Shown here: positions 28,061 through 36,956 of the stretch, piece after piece
How the letters are laid out: every line of letters starts with the position of its first letter
Position numbering within the stretch: position 1 is the stretch's first letter
Assembly (NCBI RefSeq): GCF_001639065.2
Contig: NZ_LQXO02000028.1
Coordinates: 62,116 to 126,115 of the forward strand
Reading direction: 5' to 3'
DNA length: 64,000 nt
Source: Vibrio barjaei
GTDB taxonomy: Bacteria; Pseudomonadota; Gammaproteobacteria; Enterobacterales; Vibrionaceae
The notes under the pieces: model-generated
Seen by the model: only the letters and a program-made list of their open reading frames with translations
What the model was told of the DNA's origin: nothing
Databases searched by the model: none
Position numbers and translations under genes: made by a program

Positions 28061-29734
28061 ATGTGGAAAAGTGTTCTCAAAATATCGTCAAATGGTAATG
28101 AAGTTATTGCCCAATTACCGAGTGAGTATGATCAGGGTCTGGCATTAGAAGCTTCTCTGTTAAACAACATGTTGGGTGAACTTAATGCCCAGCATTTCTT
28201 TCTTGACGAATCTGCTGTCGCTCAATTCATAAAGTGTGCTGCAAGTGCAAAAGGTGAAGCCTTTTCTGGCATCACTATTGCCCAAATTAAAGATGCTAGC
28301 GCTGAAGTGATACTAACCGAGCAAGATATGATTGCTAGTATTAAAGTCACTGGAGCATACGGCGGCAATCCACTTCAGCCTAATGACATCATTAAATTAC
28401 TCACAGAATCCAGAGTAGTGAAAGGGCTTAACAAAAAAGCGTTAAAGAAAGTACTGTTACTCAGTCGTCAGCTTAAAGCAGGTGAGAGCTATACCCAACC
28501 TGTGGCGATAGGAAAAAGGCCAAAAGAAGGTAAAGATGCGCAGTTTATTCCGCTAGTAGCTGACCCTAAAAAGCGTGTACTCAAACCACAAGCTACCGGC
28601 GATGGCGACAAAGTGGATATGCGCGATTTAGGAGCCATTGTTACGGTAGGTGAAAATGAGCAAGTGATGAAGCGAATACCGGCCATTAAAGGTGAGAATG
28701 GATTCACGGTCACTGGAGCCATCATCCCTCCTAAAGCAGTCAAAGACAATCCACTTAAACCGGGAGCAGGGACCAAGTTCTCGGCTGATAACCCGAATAC
28801 ATTGTTGTCTACGATGTCAGGAATGCCGGTAATTAAATCATCGGGTGTCGAGATTGATGAAGCCCTTTGCTTAAGTAAAGTTGATATATCTACGGGCCAT
28901 ATCAAATTTAAAGGCAGTGTGGTGATTTCTGGAAATATTGAACCCAATATGGAAGTGACAGCGACAGGGACTATTACAGTTGGGGGATTTGTTGAGTCGG
29001 CAATTTTGAAGTCGAAAGGGGATATCATCGTCAGTAAAGGTATCATCGGACATAATGTTGATGATGGCGAACCCAAATCTTGTCTCATTGAGTCTGGCGG
29101 TGATGTTGTCGCTAACTACGCTCAGTTTGCCAATATCAGCTCACAAGGAGATATTCACTTTACGGTGCATAGTCTAAACAACGACATCGTGTGTGGCGGC
29201 GATTTATTAGTGACTGGCGCTGGGAAGAAACAAGGGATTTTAAGTGGTGGAGAAGCGATAGTCGGTGGCAAAGTGGTTTGTAATCAACTCGGTGTGGAAG
29301 GTGATACTGCCACCTACATAAAAGCTTTTGCGCAGTTCCAAAACTATCAAGATGGACTAGAACAACTACAACTGCGTTATACCGAGCTTCAAGAAAGTAA
29401 AATGAAAGCAATCCGCCGCGAAATAGAGCTTAAGAAGGTTCCTAAGTCAGCGAGAACGGAAGAACAGAATAAAGAGCTTGAAGCATTGAATAGCTCAAAC
29501 ACCGAAGCGTTAGATGAACTCAATGTTGAAAAAGAGAGATTGGAGCTGGAGCTGTTTGCCAAGTTAGAACTCAATACGGTAGAGTCTTTGGTTCAAACTC
29601 ACACACGTGTAACGGTCGCTTTTGACGAAGAGAAGGTAACGACAAAAAATACGCACGGCCCTGCATCATTCAGTTTTAACAAGCATATTATCCACTTTGC
29701 TCCAAAGCTAAAAGAAGAAGACCTTGCAGTATAG
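28061..29734 (+). CDS. FapA-family (DUF342) protein
   Basis: 557-residue protein of the flagellar-assembly-protein-A family. An N-terminal domain (about 1-190) precedes a right-handed beta-helix-like polymer-forming region rich in Gly-Asp-Ile steps (about 290-400; ASQGDIHF and GGDLLV types). A long coiled coil (about 420-490) and a short C-terminal beta region follow. In V. vulnificus FapA affects flagellar assembly and its polar location, but this gene has no flagellar neighbours. The ATG at 28061 (MWKSVLK) is preferred to a GTG at 28034 because family members begin this way; the AAGGAAG site is rather far (12 bp). Confidence 0.85.
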   Translation: MWKSVLKISSNGNEVIAQLPSEYDQGLALEASLLNNMLGELNAQHFFLDESAVAQFIKCAASAKGEAFSGITIAQIKDASAEVILTEQDMIASIKVTGAYGGNPLQPNDIIKLLTESRVVKGLNKKALKKVLLLSRQLKAGESYTQPVAIGKRPKEGKDAQFIPLVADPKKRVLKPQATGDGDKVDMRDLGAIVTVGENEQVMKRIPAIKGENGFTVTGAIIPPKAVKDNPLKPGAGTKFSADNPNTLLSTMSGMPVIKSSGVEIDEALCLSKVDISTGHIKFKGSVVISGNIEPNMEVTATGTITVGGFVESAILKSKGDIIVSKGIIGHNVDDGEPKSCLIESGGDVVANYAQFANISSQGDIHFTVHSLNNDIVCGGDLLVTGAGKKQGILSGGEAIVGGKVVCNQLGVEGDTATYIKAFAQFQNYQDGLEQLQLRYTELQESKMKAIRREIELKKVPKSARTEEQNKELEALNSSNTEALDELNVEKERLELELFAKLELNTVESLVQTHTRVTVAFDEEKVTTKNTHGPASFSFNKHIIHFAPKLKEEDLAV

Positions 29735-29764
29735 AACCAAGTTTTTGTTAGCTTAGACTATGAG

Positions 29765-30199
29765 TTAGGTGCTTTGCTTCCACAGCAAAGCGCCATTTCC
29801 TTGCTGAGCCAATATATCGTCAGGATTTCTTAGCCGACAGCGACTTAGCGAGAGGCAACCACAACCAATGCACTCCCCAAGCTCGTCTCTAAGTTTGGTC
29901 ATTAGCCAAATTTTCTCATCTAATATGCGCTTCCAGTTTTTGCCCATAGATTCCCACTCTTCTTGAGAGGGGGCTCTATGAATAGGGAGCACCAACAATG
30001 CCTCTTTAATCTCTTCCAGACTTAGCCCGAGTTGCTGTCCTGTTTTAATAACCGCTATACGTCTCAAGACTGAGCTGTCATAGCGACGTTGATTCCCTTG
30101 ATTACGCCAACTAGAAATCATCCCTTTCTGTTCGTAAAAATGCAGTGCTGATACAGCAACTTCCGCACGCTTTGCTACCTGACCGACTGATAATTCCAT
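29765..30199 (-). CDS. soxR: Redox-sensing regulator SoxR
   Basis: 144-residue MerR-family activator that uses a [2Fe-2S] cluster to sense redox-cycling compounds. The MerR HTH is at the N-terminus (SVGQVAKRAEVAVSALHFYE). The cluster ligands are C110, C113, C115 and C121 in CIGCGCLSLSRC, followed by the usual RNPDD segment. Start is the ATG at 30199, seven bases after AAAGGAG, rather than an in-frame codon at 30217. It is divergent from an MFS exporter, whose promoter carries a SoxR box (30232-30251). No soxS is present, as in most non-enteric bacteria. Confidence 0.96.
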   Translation of the reverse strand: MELSVGQVAKRAEVAVSALHFYEQKGMISSWRNQGNQRRYDSSVLRRIAVIKTGQQLGLSLEEIKEALLVLPIHRAPSQEEWESMGKNWKRILDEKIWLMTKLRDELGECIGCGCLSLSRCRLRNPDDILAQQGNGALLWKQST

Positions 30200-30228
30200 T
30201 TCATTCTCCTTTTGCACTCAAGTATAGC

Positions 30229-30259
30229 TTGACCTCAAGTAATGTTGAGGTTTTAGCAT
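30229..30259 (+). promoter_or_regulatory. SoxR-controlled promoter of the MFS gene
   Basis: -35 TTGACC (30229-30234) and -10 TAGCAT (30254-30259) are separated by 19 bp, the over-long spacer typical of MerR/SoxR promoters. The spacer holds the 20-bp palindrome ACCTCAAGTAATGTTGAGGT (30232-30251), very close to the E. coli soxS box. Confidence 0.9.
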
Positions 30260-30290
30260 TGAAGCAACTCACAAAGATAAAGGAATGATG

Positions 30291-31487
30291 ATGAAAAGGA
30301 CTTCGCTGCAACATCTCTCTGCACTGCTGTTTGACGGTATCGCTTCAGGGATGATGTTAATGGCGCTCCCATGGAGCATCTTGACGCAAGGAAACAACAG
30401 TACATTCTTGGCTATACTCACGCTATGTTGCACTGCGTTATCGTTCTTTGCGACCCCATTCTTTGCTACGGCTATTGACCGCTTTTCGCGAAAGCATATC
30501 TTAGCACTGGTCCAACTATTACAGGCACTAGCTGCATTACTCGTTGTTTTTACTTGGTATATTGAACCGAATGCACTTTGGCCCCTCGCTGTTGCTCAAC
30601 TGGTTTTTTGGTTAACTAACGATCTTGCATGGGGAACAAACGGTGCATTTACCCAAGAACTCTATAAAAAATCAGATTATGCAAAAATCTCAGGGCAACA
30701 AGAGATCGTCCTACAGATGACCACCCTGACTGCAGGCGGCTTAGGCGTGTTGTTATTGGAACTGTGGTCAATCGAGTACTTTGCCTTGCTGGCCATGTTA
30801 CTTTCTGTCAGCGCTATAATTTGCTATGCCAGCATCCATTACAAACCAAAGCAACGCGAGACCAGGCATATGTCTTTTATGACGCAGCTGAGCGAATCTA
30901 AAGCCATATTTTCACGCTCACCGATGTTTTTCTTGTTTGTTGCTCTGTCCTGTCTGAGTTACCCAATGATGACTTACTTGTCTAAGTTGGTACCTATCTA
31001 TTTTTCCGAGCAAAACATTGAAGGTCATTGGTTTGCTTGGTGGCAAATAAATTATGGTTTAGGCGCGATGTTATGCGGAGTTATCATTACGCAGCTACTG
31101 ACTCGTTTTCGACAAGAACAGCTAATGATTGTCAGTGTTGTCGGGTTAGCGGTGCTCTTGAGTGTACTGGCTAGCTCGATGTCAGCACTTAGTCTCGTTA
31201 TTTTTGCGTTATTTATTGGCTTATTCAATGCGACCAATCGAATCGCTAGAGTGAATAAGCTACATGAAACGATTGATAATAGAGTTCGAGGCAGAGTAGA
31301 TGGTGGAATGAAGTTATTCTCTACTTTTGTTCAAAGTATGAGTTATGTTCTTATCGCCTATTTGACTCACTACGATCTTACGGTGCTTGGGTTTGCGGTG
31401 GCCGCCGTTGTGATGATGCTAGCTGCTCTGGGTATGTTGTTATTGCATAAAGATAAAAGCAATACTCATACGTTACAAAGCTATTGA
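30291..31487 (+). CDS. MFS transporter under SoxR control
   Basis: Inner-membrane major-facilitator exporter, about 398 residues, with twelve predicted helices and the inter-helix motif DRFSRKHI near residue 66. Three ATGs lie in a row; 30291 has the best spacing from AAAGGA. The promoter is of SoxR type, so the protein probably expels redox-active or toxic compounds such as phenazines or quinones; the substrate is inferred. The stop overlaps, tail to tail, the lipoprotein gene by 7 bp. Confidence 0.88.
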   Translation: MKRTSLQHLSALLFDGIASGMMLMALPWSILTQGNNSTFLAILTLCCTALSFFATPFFATAIDRFSRKHILALVQLLQALAALLVVFTWYIEPNALWPLAVAQLVFWLTNDLAWGTNGAFTQELYKKSDYAKISGQQEIVLQMTTLTAGGLGVLLLELWSIEYFALLAMLLSVSAIICYASIHYKPKQRETRHMSFMTQLSESKAIFSRSPMFFLFVALSCLSYPMMTYLSKLVPIYFSEQNIEGHWFAWWQINYGLGAMLCGVIITQLLTRFRQEQLMIVSVVGLAVLLSVLASSMSALSLVIFALFIGLFNATNRIARVNKLHETIDNRVRGRVDGGMKLFSTFVQSMSYVLIAYLTHYDLTVLGFAVAAVVMMLAALGMLLLHKDKSNTHTLQSY

Positions 31488-31819
31488 GATTTTGCCGGCA
31501 ATGGTGTTGGGACAGGCTGCGTTGCTTCTTCGGGTTTGGATATGGTAATACTACGGATGAATCGACTGAAGTAGAGTTCTTTTACCAGCTCGTCGCAGCG
31601 TTCAGTTGTGAGATTGCGTTTCCACTGCTCGCTGCTCACGGAGATGCGAGTTTGATTGGTTGCTCGATAGCCGTTGGCAACTTCGCATAGCTCTATTGTG
31701 TCCATGTAATTAGGGTAGGTATTAACTGATGAGGAGCGAAGGCCAAGCTGATTCATTTGATATGACGAACAGCCCGTCATGATGAGCAAGGTGAAAGATA
31801 ACAGTGCTTTTATTCTCAT
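31481..31819 (-). CDS. Hypothetical lipoprotein
   Basis: 112-residue putative lipoprotein: signal sequence MRIKALLSFTLLIMTGC with the lipobox ending at C17, followed by SS, which favours outer-membrane sorting. The mature part has one further Cys pair (C45, C75 approximately), a polar region and a Pro-rich tail (TQPVPTPLPAKSQ). No family recognised. It ends inside the MFS gene by 7 bp on the opposite strand. Confidence 0.75.
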   Translation of the reverse strand: MRIKALLSFTLLIMTGCSSYQMNQLGLRSSSVNTYPNYMDTIELCEVANGYRATNQTRISVSSEQWKRNLTTERCDELVKELYFSRFIRSITISKPEEATQPVPTPLPAKSQ

Positions 31820-32013
31820 AGCAGTTAGTGGTTTGTCCTAGGTTTGTGCACGAGCGCTCATACTAAACACTATTTGTGACAGATAAAGAGAAGTTTTAAA
31901 CACAGGTCACCTAACAGCAAAAATTAACACTGCTCAGACATTTAGACGATCTATACTGGACGGAATTTATCGTGTTGCGGTAGTGACGTTTCTGAAAAAT
32001 GAGGAGAATAGGG

Positions 32014-33423
32014 ATGGTGGATTCTATCAACGTAGATGTAGTTGTACTCGGTGGTGGACCTGGAGGTTATACCGCAGCTTTTCGCGCGGCTGATCTTGGA
32101 CTGTCTGTATGTCTTGTTGAGAAGCAAGATACGCTGGGCGGTGTATGTGTAAACGTAGGATGCATACCATCCAAAACCTTATTGCATGCAGCTGCGTTAA
32201 TTGAACATGCCCAGCATGGAAAGCAAATGGGGATCGCATTTGGTACTCCAAGCATAGACATTGACGGTTTACGATCTCACAAAGAAAACACGATATCAGA
32301 GCTGACGAAAGGAATTGCTAACCTAGCAAAAGCTCGCAAGATAACGCGTATTCAAGGTGTTGGTCAGTTTACCTCACACAATGCACTGTCAGTGGTTGGT
32401 GAATCAGAAACGCAAATCTTGTTTAAGCATGCCATCATCGCAACTGGTTCACATTCAGTGTCACTTCCTATCGCGCCTAATGATCCGAGGATTTGGGATT
32501 CTACCGACGCACTAGCGCTGACGACGATTCCTAACAAACTACTGATCATTGGCGGCGGGATTATTGGTCTAGAAATGGCACAAGTGTATTCAGCACTGGG
32601 ATCGCAGATAACTATTGTCGAGGCACAGGAGCAAGTGATTCCTGCAGCAGATAAAGACATTGTTCAACCTTTAGTTAAGTCGGTTAAGAAGCGCTATCAA
32701 ATGCTGACCAAGACGTTGGTGACTGGCATTGAAGTTGGTACTGATGCTATCACGGTATCTTTTGACGGTAAGAAAGCACCAGAAAGCGAGTGTTTTGATG
32801 CTGTATTAGTGGCTGTTGGGCGCAGGCCAAACACGTCCAATTTAGGGTTGGGTTTGCTAGGTATTGAGGTTGATAAACAGGGGCTTATTCCTGTGAATGA
32901 AAAGATGCAAACCAGCGTCCCTAATATTTTTGCTATTGGTGACATCGTCAAAGGACCGATGTTGGCTCACAAGGCGACACACGAGGGCAAGGTGGCCTCA
33001 GAGGTTATCGCTGGTATGGATTCAACTTTTCATCCTGTAGCCATTCCATCGGTGGCATACACCAGTCCGGAGATTGCTTGGGTCGGCGTTACAGAGAAGG
33101 AAGCTAAGCAGCAAGGTATAGAATTCCAAACAGGCAAAGTGCCTTGGTTGGTCAGTGGTCGAGCTCAGAGTGTTGGGGCGACGAATGGTGTCACCAAAGC
33201 GCTTTTCTGTGCCGAAACAGGTACGCTTTTAGGTGCTGGGATTTGTGGAGAAAATGCTGGGGAACTCATTCACGAAGCAGCTGCGATGTTAGAGCTAGGG
33301 GGGCGTGCTAAAGATATCGCTCACACTGTTCATGCTCATCCTACACTAGCAGAAACCTTTGCCTTTGCTGCGGAATTGGTGGAAGGCTCTATGACCGATA
33401 TGTTGCCTCCCCGCAAGAAATAA
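32014..33423 (+). CDS. Dihydrolipoyl dehydrogenase (LpdA-like)
   Basis: 469-residue FAD-dependent disulfide oxidoreductase. It has the FAD-binding GGGPGG (13-18), the redox pair C45/C50 in GGVCVNVGCIPSK, an NAD-binding IGGGIIGLE and the C-terminal HAHPTLAE with the His-Glu base. This makes it an E3 component of 2-oxo-acid dehydrogenases or the glycine system. No E1/E2 genes are near, so it is a stand-alone, possibly second, copy; its partner complex is unknown. The ATG at 32014 follows GAGGAG-AATAGGG, better than an in-frame ATG at 31999. Confidence 0.93.
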   Translation: MVDSINVDVVVLGGGPGGYTAAFRAADLGLSVCLVEKQDTLGGVCVNVGCIPSKTLLHAAALIEHAQHGKQMGIAFGTPSIDIDGLRSHKENTISELTKGIANLAKARKITRIQGVGQFTSHNALSVVGESETQILFKHAIIATGSHSVSLPIAPNDPRIWDSTDALALTTIPNKLLIIGGGIIGLEMAQVYSALGSQITIVEAQEQVIPAADKDIVQPLVKSVKKRYQMLTKTLVTGIEVGTDAITVSFDGKKAPESECFDAVLVAVGRRPNTSNLGLGLLGIEVDKQGLIPVNEKMQTSVPNIFAIGDIVKGPMLAHKATHEGKVASEVIAGMDSTFHPVAIPSVAYTSPEIAWVGVTEKEAKQQGIEFQTGKVPWLVSGRAQSVGATNGVTKALFCAETGTLLGAGICGENAGELIHEAAAMLELGGRAKDIAHTVHAHPTLAETFAFAAELVEGSMTDMLPPRKK

Positions 33424-33451
33424 CCAATATCGAACGTCTTGTTACCAAGAG

Positions 33452-33484
33452 ATGATGCCCACTTGTTAAAGCAAGGGGCATCAT
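33452..33484. terminator. Hairpin between convergent lpd and MDR genes
   Basis: ATGATGCCC (33452-33460) pairs with GGGCATCAT (33476-33484), extended inward by CTTG/CAAG after one unpaired base. The T run on either side is short, so termination strength is uncertain. Confidence 0.6.
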
Positions 33485-33507
33485 TGGAGAGTTGGTTGTT
33501 TTTAGTA

Positions 33508-34554
33508 TTATCCTTGTGTCACTTGCAATACAATTTTTCCGATATGGCTTTTCTCTACAAATTCCCGTTGTGCCTGTTTGATATCTGACAATGCAAACAC
33601 TTTCCCCACCAGTGGTTTTATTTGTGAGTGCTCGATTCGGCTGATTAGGTTAGGAAATACCTCATCTTCGAGCCCAGTACAGCCGAAAAAAGATAGATCT
33701 TTTAGATACAGTGTTCGAACGTCGAGTTCTACCATCGCGCCACCAATAGCACCAGAGACGGCATAGCGGCCTTTGGGTTGCATCACTTCAAGTAACTCTG
33801 GCCATTGAGGACCTGCAACGAGATCAACGACAACACTAACGCTGTTTCTACCTAATGCATCCACCAAGCTTTCACCACGTGATACCGTTTTATCGGCACC
33901 GATATCAAGTAAGGCTGATGCCTTCGATTCACTGGTTACTGCAATCACCTTTGCACCACGTGCTTTCGCCAACTGCACTGCAGCAGAACCCACACCGCCC
34001 GATGCGCCAGTGACTAAAACTGTATCATTAGCCGTGACTGCTGCTCTGGTGAGCATGTTTTCTGCGGTTGAGTAAGAACACGGGAAAGAGGCGAGCTCAA
34101 TGTCGCTGTAGCTTGAATTTACACTGTAAGCCTGGCGAGAATCCACCACGGTATATTCTGCAAAACCACCGTCACACTCAGAGCCAAAGTACCAGAAATG
34201 ATCAAGGCGTTCTCCATCGGCGTACCGAAGACAAGGATCAATGAGCACGCGTTCGCCAATTCGAGCATCGTCAATATGTTCTCCTACAGCGATAATATGA
34301 CCACAAACGTCCGCACCTTGAATTCTTGGTAGAGAAAGAGCATTGCCAGACCAGCCTGCGTCGTCACTATCGTTATCGCCCTTGGAGTACCAGCCAATAC
34401 GAGTGTTGATATCGGTGTTGTTTACGCCTGCGGCGCTGACTTTAATGAGAACTTCATTAGCGGCTGGTTTAGGAACCGCGATGTCTGATTTAACGACAAG
34501 TTGTTCTAAGTCACCGTGCCCAATGAGCTGAACGCCAGTCATAATTGAACTCAT
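33508..34554 (-). CDS. Quinone-oxidoreductase-like MDR, zinc-independent
   Basis: 348-residue medium-chain dehydrogenase/reductase. A GroES-like N-terminal domain (IKVSAAGVNNTDINTRIGWY) is followed by a Rossmann domain with VTGASGGVGSAAVQLAKARG near residue 180. The catalytic zinc cysteine of alcohol dehydrogenases is missing at the usual N-terminal place, favouring NADPH:quinone reductase or enoyl-reductase chemistry. It is immediately downstream of a TetR regulator on the same strand (15 bp). A one-mismatch parS2 site lies within it at 34117-34131. Confidence 0.88.
   Translation of the reverse strand: MSSIMTGVQLIGHGDLEQLVVKSDIAVPKPAANEVLIKVSAAGVNNTDINTRIGWYSKGDNDSDDAGWSGNALSLPRIQGADVCGHIIAVGEHIDDARIGERVLIDPCLRYADGERLDHFWYFGSECDGGFAEYTVVDSRQAYSVNSSYSDIELASFPCSYSTAENMLTRAAVTANDTVLVTGASGGVGSAAVQLAKARGAKVIAVTSESKASALLDIGADKTVSRGESLVDALGRNSVSVVVDLVAGPQWPELLEVMQPKGRYAVSGAIGGAMVELDVRTLYLKDLSFFGCTGLEDEVFPNLISRIEHSQIKPLVGKVFALSDIKQAQREFVEKSHIGKIVLQVTQG
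34117..34131. other. Near-perfect parS2 site inside the MDR gene
   Basis: TTTACACTGTAAG differs from the consensus TTTACANTGTAAA by one base at the outer end. It is in coding sequence, so it may be chance or a weak site. Confidence 0.5.
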
Positions 34555-34569
34555 GTGTGGTTTCCTTAT

Positions 34570-35100
34570 TTAGTTGTTTGATGTTGTCGCTGTGAATAGA
34601 GCGCTGACTGCCGTTTTAGCGGCACTCACGGCAGCTTCTCCCAGGATAGGGTAAGCGGCCGTGATACCTTCATGAAGTACATATAACGCCTGACTTAGGT
34701 CTTCACGACCACTTATCTGTGCCAATTGTTGAATTACCGCATGCTTATAGGTTTCAACAGTGGAGTGGATTTCTGCATTGTCAGGAAACGCCGCTAGAGC
34801 ATTTGCAGAGAGACATCCTTTTGGTGCGTTCTGCCTCATCCAGTGACTAAGCGTATCAAACGCCGATAAGGTGGCAGCCAAGCCAGGGGCACTGTGGCAG
34901 CTTTCTAGTAACGATAGGTAACGTTGATGACGATAATCCAGCGCGCCCACGACCATACTTTCTTTAGAAGGAAAATATTTATAAAGCGTTCGCATACTGA
35001 CACCAGAAAGTGCTTTTAGCTCAGCAACACTCGGTTCAGCAAACCCTTTCTGCGCAAAAGCACGTTCCAGGTTCTCGGCTATTTGTTGTTGGGACATCAT
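34570..35100 (-). CDS. TetR-family transcriptional regulator
   Basis: About 176 residues. The N-terminal HTH spans roughly residues 20-50 (SVAELKALSGVSMRTLYKYFPSKESM), followed by a helical ligand-binding domain. Two adjacent ATGs (35100, 35097) are possible starts; there is no clear ribosome site, so a very short leader is possible. A palindrome starts 5 bp upstream (35105-35136), well placed for self-repression. The MDR gene follows after 15 bp, so they form one operon and the MDR is the likely target. Confidence 0.88.
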   Translation of the reverse strand: MMSQQQIAENLERAFAQKGFAEPSVAELKALSGVSMRTLYKYFPSKESMVVGALDYRHQRYLSLLESCHSAPGLAATLSAFDTLSHWMRQNAPKGCLSANALAAFPDNAEIHSTVETYKHAVIQQLAQISGREDLSQALYVLHEGITAAYPILGEAAVSAAKTAVSALFTATTSNN

Positions 35101-35104
35101 AAAA

Positions 35105-35136
35105 CCTATGGGTAGAATGTTTGTACTACCTATAGG
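35105..35136. promoter_or_regulatory. Candidate TetR operator
   Basis: CCTATGGGTAG (35105-35115) and CTACCTATAGG (35126-35136) are inverted 11-bp arms with one mismatch and a 10-bp spacer. Position directly before the TetR start suggests an autoregulatory operator. Confidence 0.6.
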
Positions 35137-35301
35137 GTGGAATAATTGTTCTACACCTGTCAACAATTACCGAAGTTAACAAATAATGCTTATTTTTATA
35201 ACAAACATGACCTTGGTTATAGAAAAATAAGGCTCGTGTTGATTTATCTTATCCGACCAGTTATCGTTTAACTAACAAGCTGTTAACATGAGGTGGTCGG
35301 C

Positions 35302-36102
35302 ATGCATTTCGATGAATTATTAGAAAAAGCTAAGCAATGTGCTCAAACTGGAGAGCATATGGCCATTCCATCTTCGTGGGGGCAAGGCAGAACGGTGTTT
35401 GGTGGTTTATCTGCATCTCTGTTGTATACCGTTATGCAAGCCAAAGTTAATGGTGAGCGTGTATTACGCTCATTGAACACCAACTTTGTTGGTCCCTTAC
35501 TTGTAGATGTGCCTTTCACATTTGAAGTTGAAGTGTTGCGTGAAGGGAAAAGCGTGTCTCAGATGAGCGCTCGATTGATTCAAAATGGTCAGGTTGCTGT
35601 ATTTCAGCAAGGATGTTTTGGGGCAGATCGCGACTCGAATATTAGTGTTAACAACAACGATAATCACATCATGCCCCTGCCAGATGAGCTACCTAGATTT
35701 CCAGATGTGGCTCAAGGTGCCCCCAATTATACTTCGCACATCGACCTAGCTTTAGCTAGAGGTCATCTGCCATTTACTGCAAGTAAAGACTCACATACTT
35801 GGGGGTGGATGCGATTCAAGCAAGCTCCAAAACTGATTACAGATGCACATCTTATTTGTTTGGTCGACGCATGGCCGCCAGGAGTACTGCAAATGATGTC
35901 AACGCCAGCGCCTGCGAGCAGCATGATGTGGAACTTGGAATTTATCCATCCTCACCAACCTGTTGAACCAGAAGATTGGTTTGCTTACCAATCCCATACT
36001 CGTCAGGCGGCTCAAGGGTACGCGCATGCTCAGGCCAATATATGGAACAATAGAGGTCAGTTGGTGGCAGTCAGTCGTCAGAGCATCGCAATCTTCGATT
36101 GA
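35302..36102 (+). CDS. TesB-like acyl-CoA thioesterase
   Basis: 266-residue double-hotdog thioesterase family protein, expected to cleave acyl-CoA to free acid and CoA in the cytoplasm. The first hotdog begins with SSWGQGRTVFGGLSASLL and the second ends with WNLEFIHPHQP and a final SRQSIAIFD, as in TesB relatives. The ATG at 35302 follows GAGGTGG at suitable distance; a GTG at 35293 is less likely. Chain-length preference unknown. It is divergent from the TetR gene. Confidence 0.85.
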   Translation: MHFDELLEKAKQCAQTGEHMAIPSSWGQGRTVFGGLSASLLYTVMQAKVNGERVLRSLNTNFVGPLLVDVPFTFEVEVLREGKSVSQMSARLIQNGQVAVFQQGCFGADRDSNISVNNNDNHIMPLPDELPRFPDVAQGAPNYTSHIDLALARGHLPFTASKDSHTWGWMRFKQAPKLITDAHLICLVDAWPPGVLQMMSTPAPASSMMWNLEFIHPHQPVEPEDWFAYQSHTRQAAQGYAHAQANIWNNRGQLVAVSRQSIAIFD

Positions 36103-36117
36103 TAACAAGAAGACATA

Positions 36118-36142
36118 ACTAGGAGAGACAGGCTCTCCTAGT
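36118..36142. terminator. Hairpin between thioesterase and HAD genes
   Basis: ACTAGGAGA (36118-36126) and TCTCCTAGT (36134-36142) form a perfect 9-bp stem with a 7-nt loop between convergent genes. No strong T tract on either side. Confidence 0.55.
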
Positions 36143-36143
36143 G

Positions 36144-36956
36144 CTAAGAAATTATCTTCATGGCTTCAACGATAGCGTTTTGGTCATTTGAGGCTTTCGT
36201 TACCACATCCGCACAGTTTTTTAGTTTCTCGGTCGCATTATTTACCGCAATGCCAAGTCCTGCACACTGCAACATGGACACATCGTTGTCGTTATCGCCG
36301 ATCGCCACAACATCCTTAAGATCAATACCTAAAGAAGTAGCTAAACGTGAAAGCATCACGCCTTTACTATTGCCCTTTTTGTTAAAGCCAATGCGGTTGA
36401 ACCAGGATTGTTCGTAGCTAAAATAGTTATAAATCGAAGGGTTAGAGATAAAGGCATCAATGTCATTTGGACTACCTTCTGTTACGAACGTCCAGACATG
36501 CTTGCAATCGCTCAGGGCGTTCGCGAAATCAGCAACACGCTCTATTTTGGGCCGGATGTTTGCCTCGAGCGTGGCGCCCCATGACTCCAATTTTGAGATG
36601 TAATTAGCGGGATGTTGCTGGCAAAGCAGGATTTTGTCGTCAGCATAAGCAATCAGATCGAGAGACTCAGACTTAGAAACAAAATGCGCCACTCGCTGTT
36701 TGTCTATAGGCTCAGCAAAACTGATCTGTTGGTTTTCGAACTGGTAGACATAAGAGCCATTGCAACAGATGGCCGGAGTGTTCAGTTGCAGCAGCTGGTG
36801 ATAATAGGCGACAGTGGTGTGGTGACGGCCTGTCGTTAAGATGATATTGGTCGTAGTCGAGATGGAGCGAATCATTTTCTGGGTTTGAGCATCGATTTCC
36901 CCTTGTGAATTGAGTAGCGTTCCATCTAGATCAATGGCGATTAGCTTATACTTCAT
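36144..36956 (-). CDS. Cof-type HAD phosphatase of the ula locus (copy 1)
   Basis: 270-residue HAD hydrolase of the Cof/YidA group, acting on sugar phosphates or related small phosphates. Motif I is IDLDGTLLNS (nucleophile D near 9), motif II TTGRHHT, motif III lysine in GNSKG, motif IV GDNDNDVSML. The start ATG (36956) lies inside the end of the 81-residue ORF, an 11-base overlap that suggests coupled translation. It is a paralogue of the HAD gene at 42553: both share TGRHHT, ICCNG-YVY, LESW and GNSKG. A role in clearing a ula intermediate is inferred. Confidence 0.88.
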   Translation of the reverse strand: MKYKLIAIDLDGTLLNSQGEIDAQTQKMIRSISTTTNIILTTGRHHTTVAYYHQLLQLNTPAICCNGSYVYQFENQQISFAEPIDKQRVAHFVSKSESLDLIAYADDKILLCQQHPANYISKLESWGATLEANIRPKIERVADFANALSDCKHVWTFVTEGSPNDIDAFISNPSIYNYFSYEQSWFNRIGFNKKGNSKGVMLSRLATSLGIDLKDVVAIGDNDNDVSMLQCAGLGIAVNNATEKLKNCADVVTKASNDQNAIVEAMKIIS

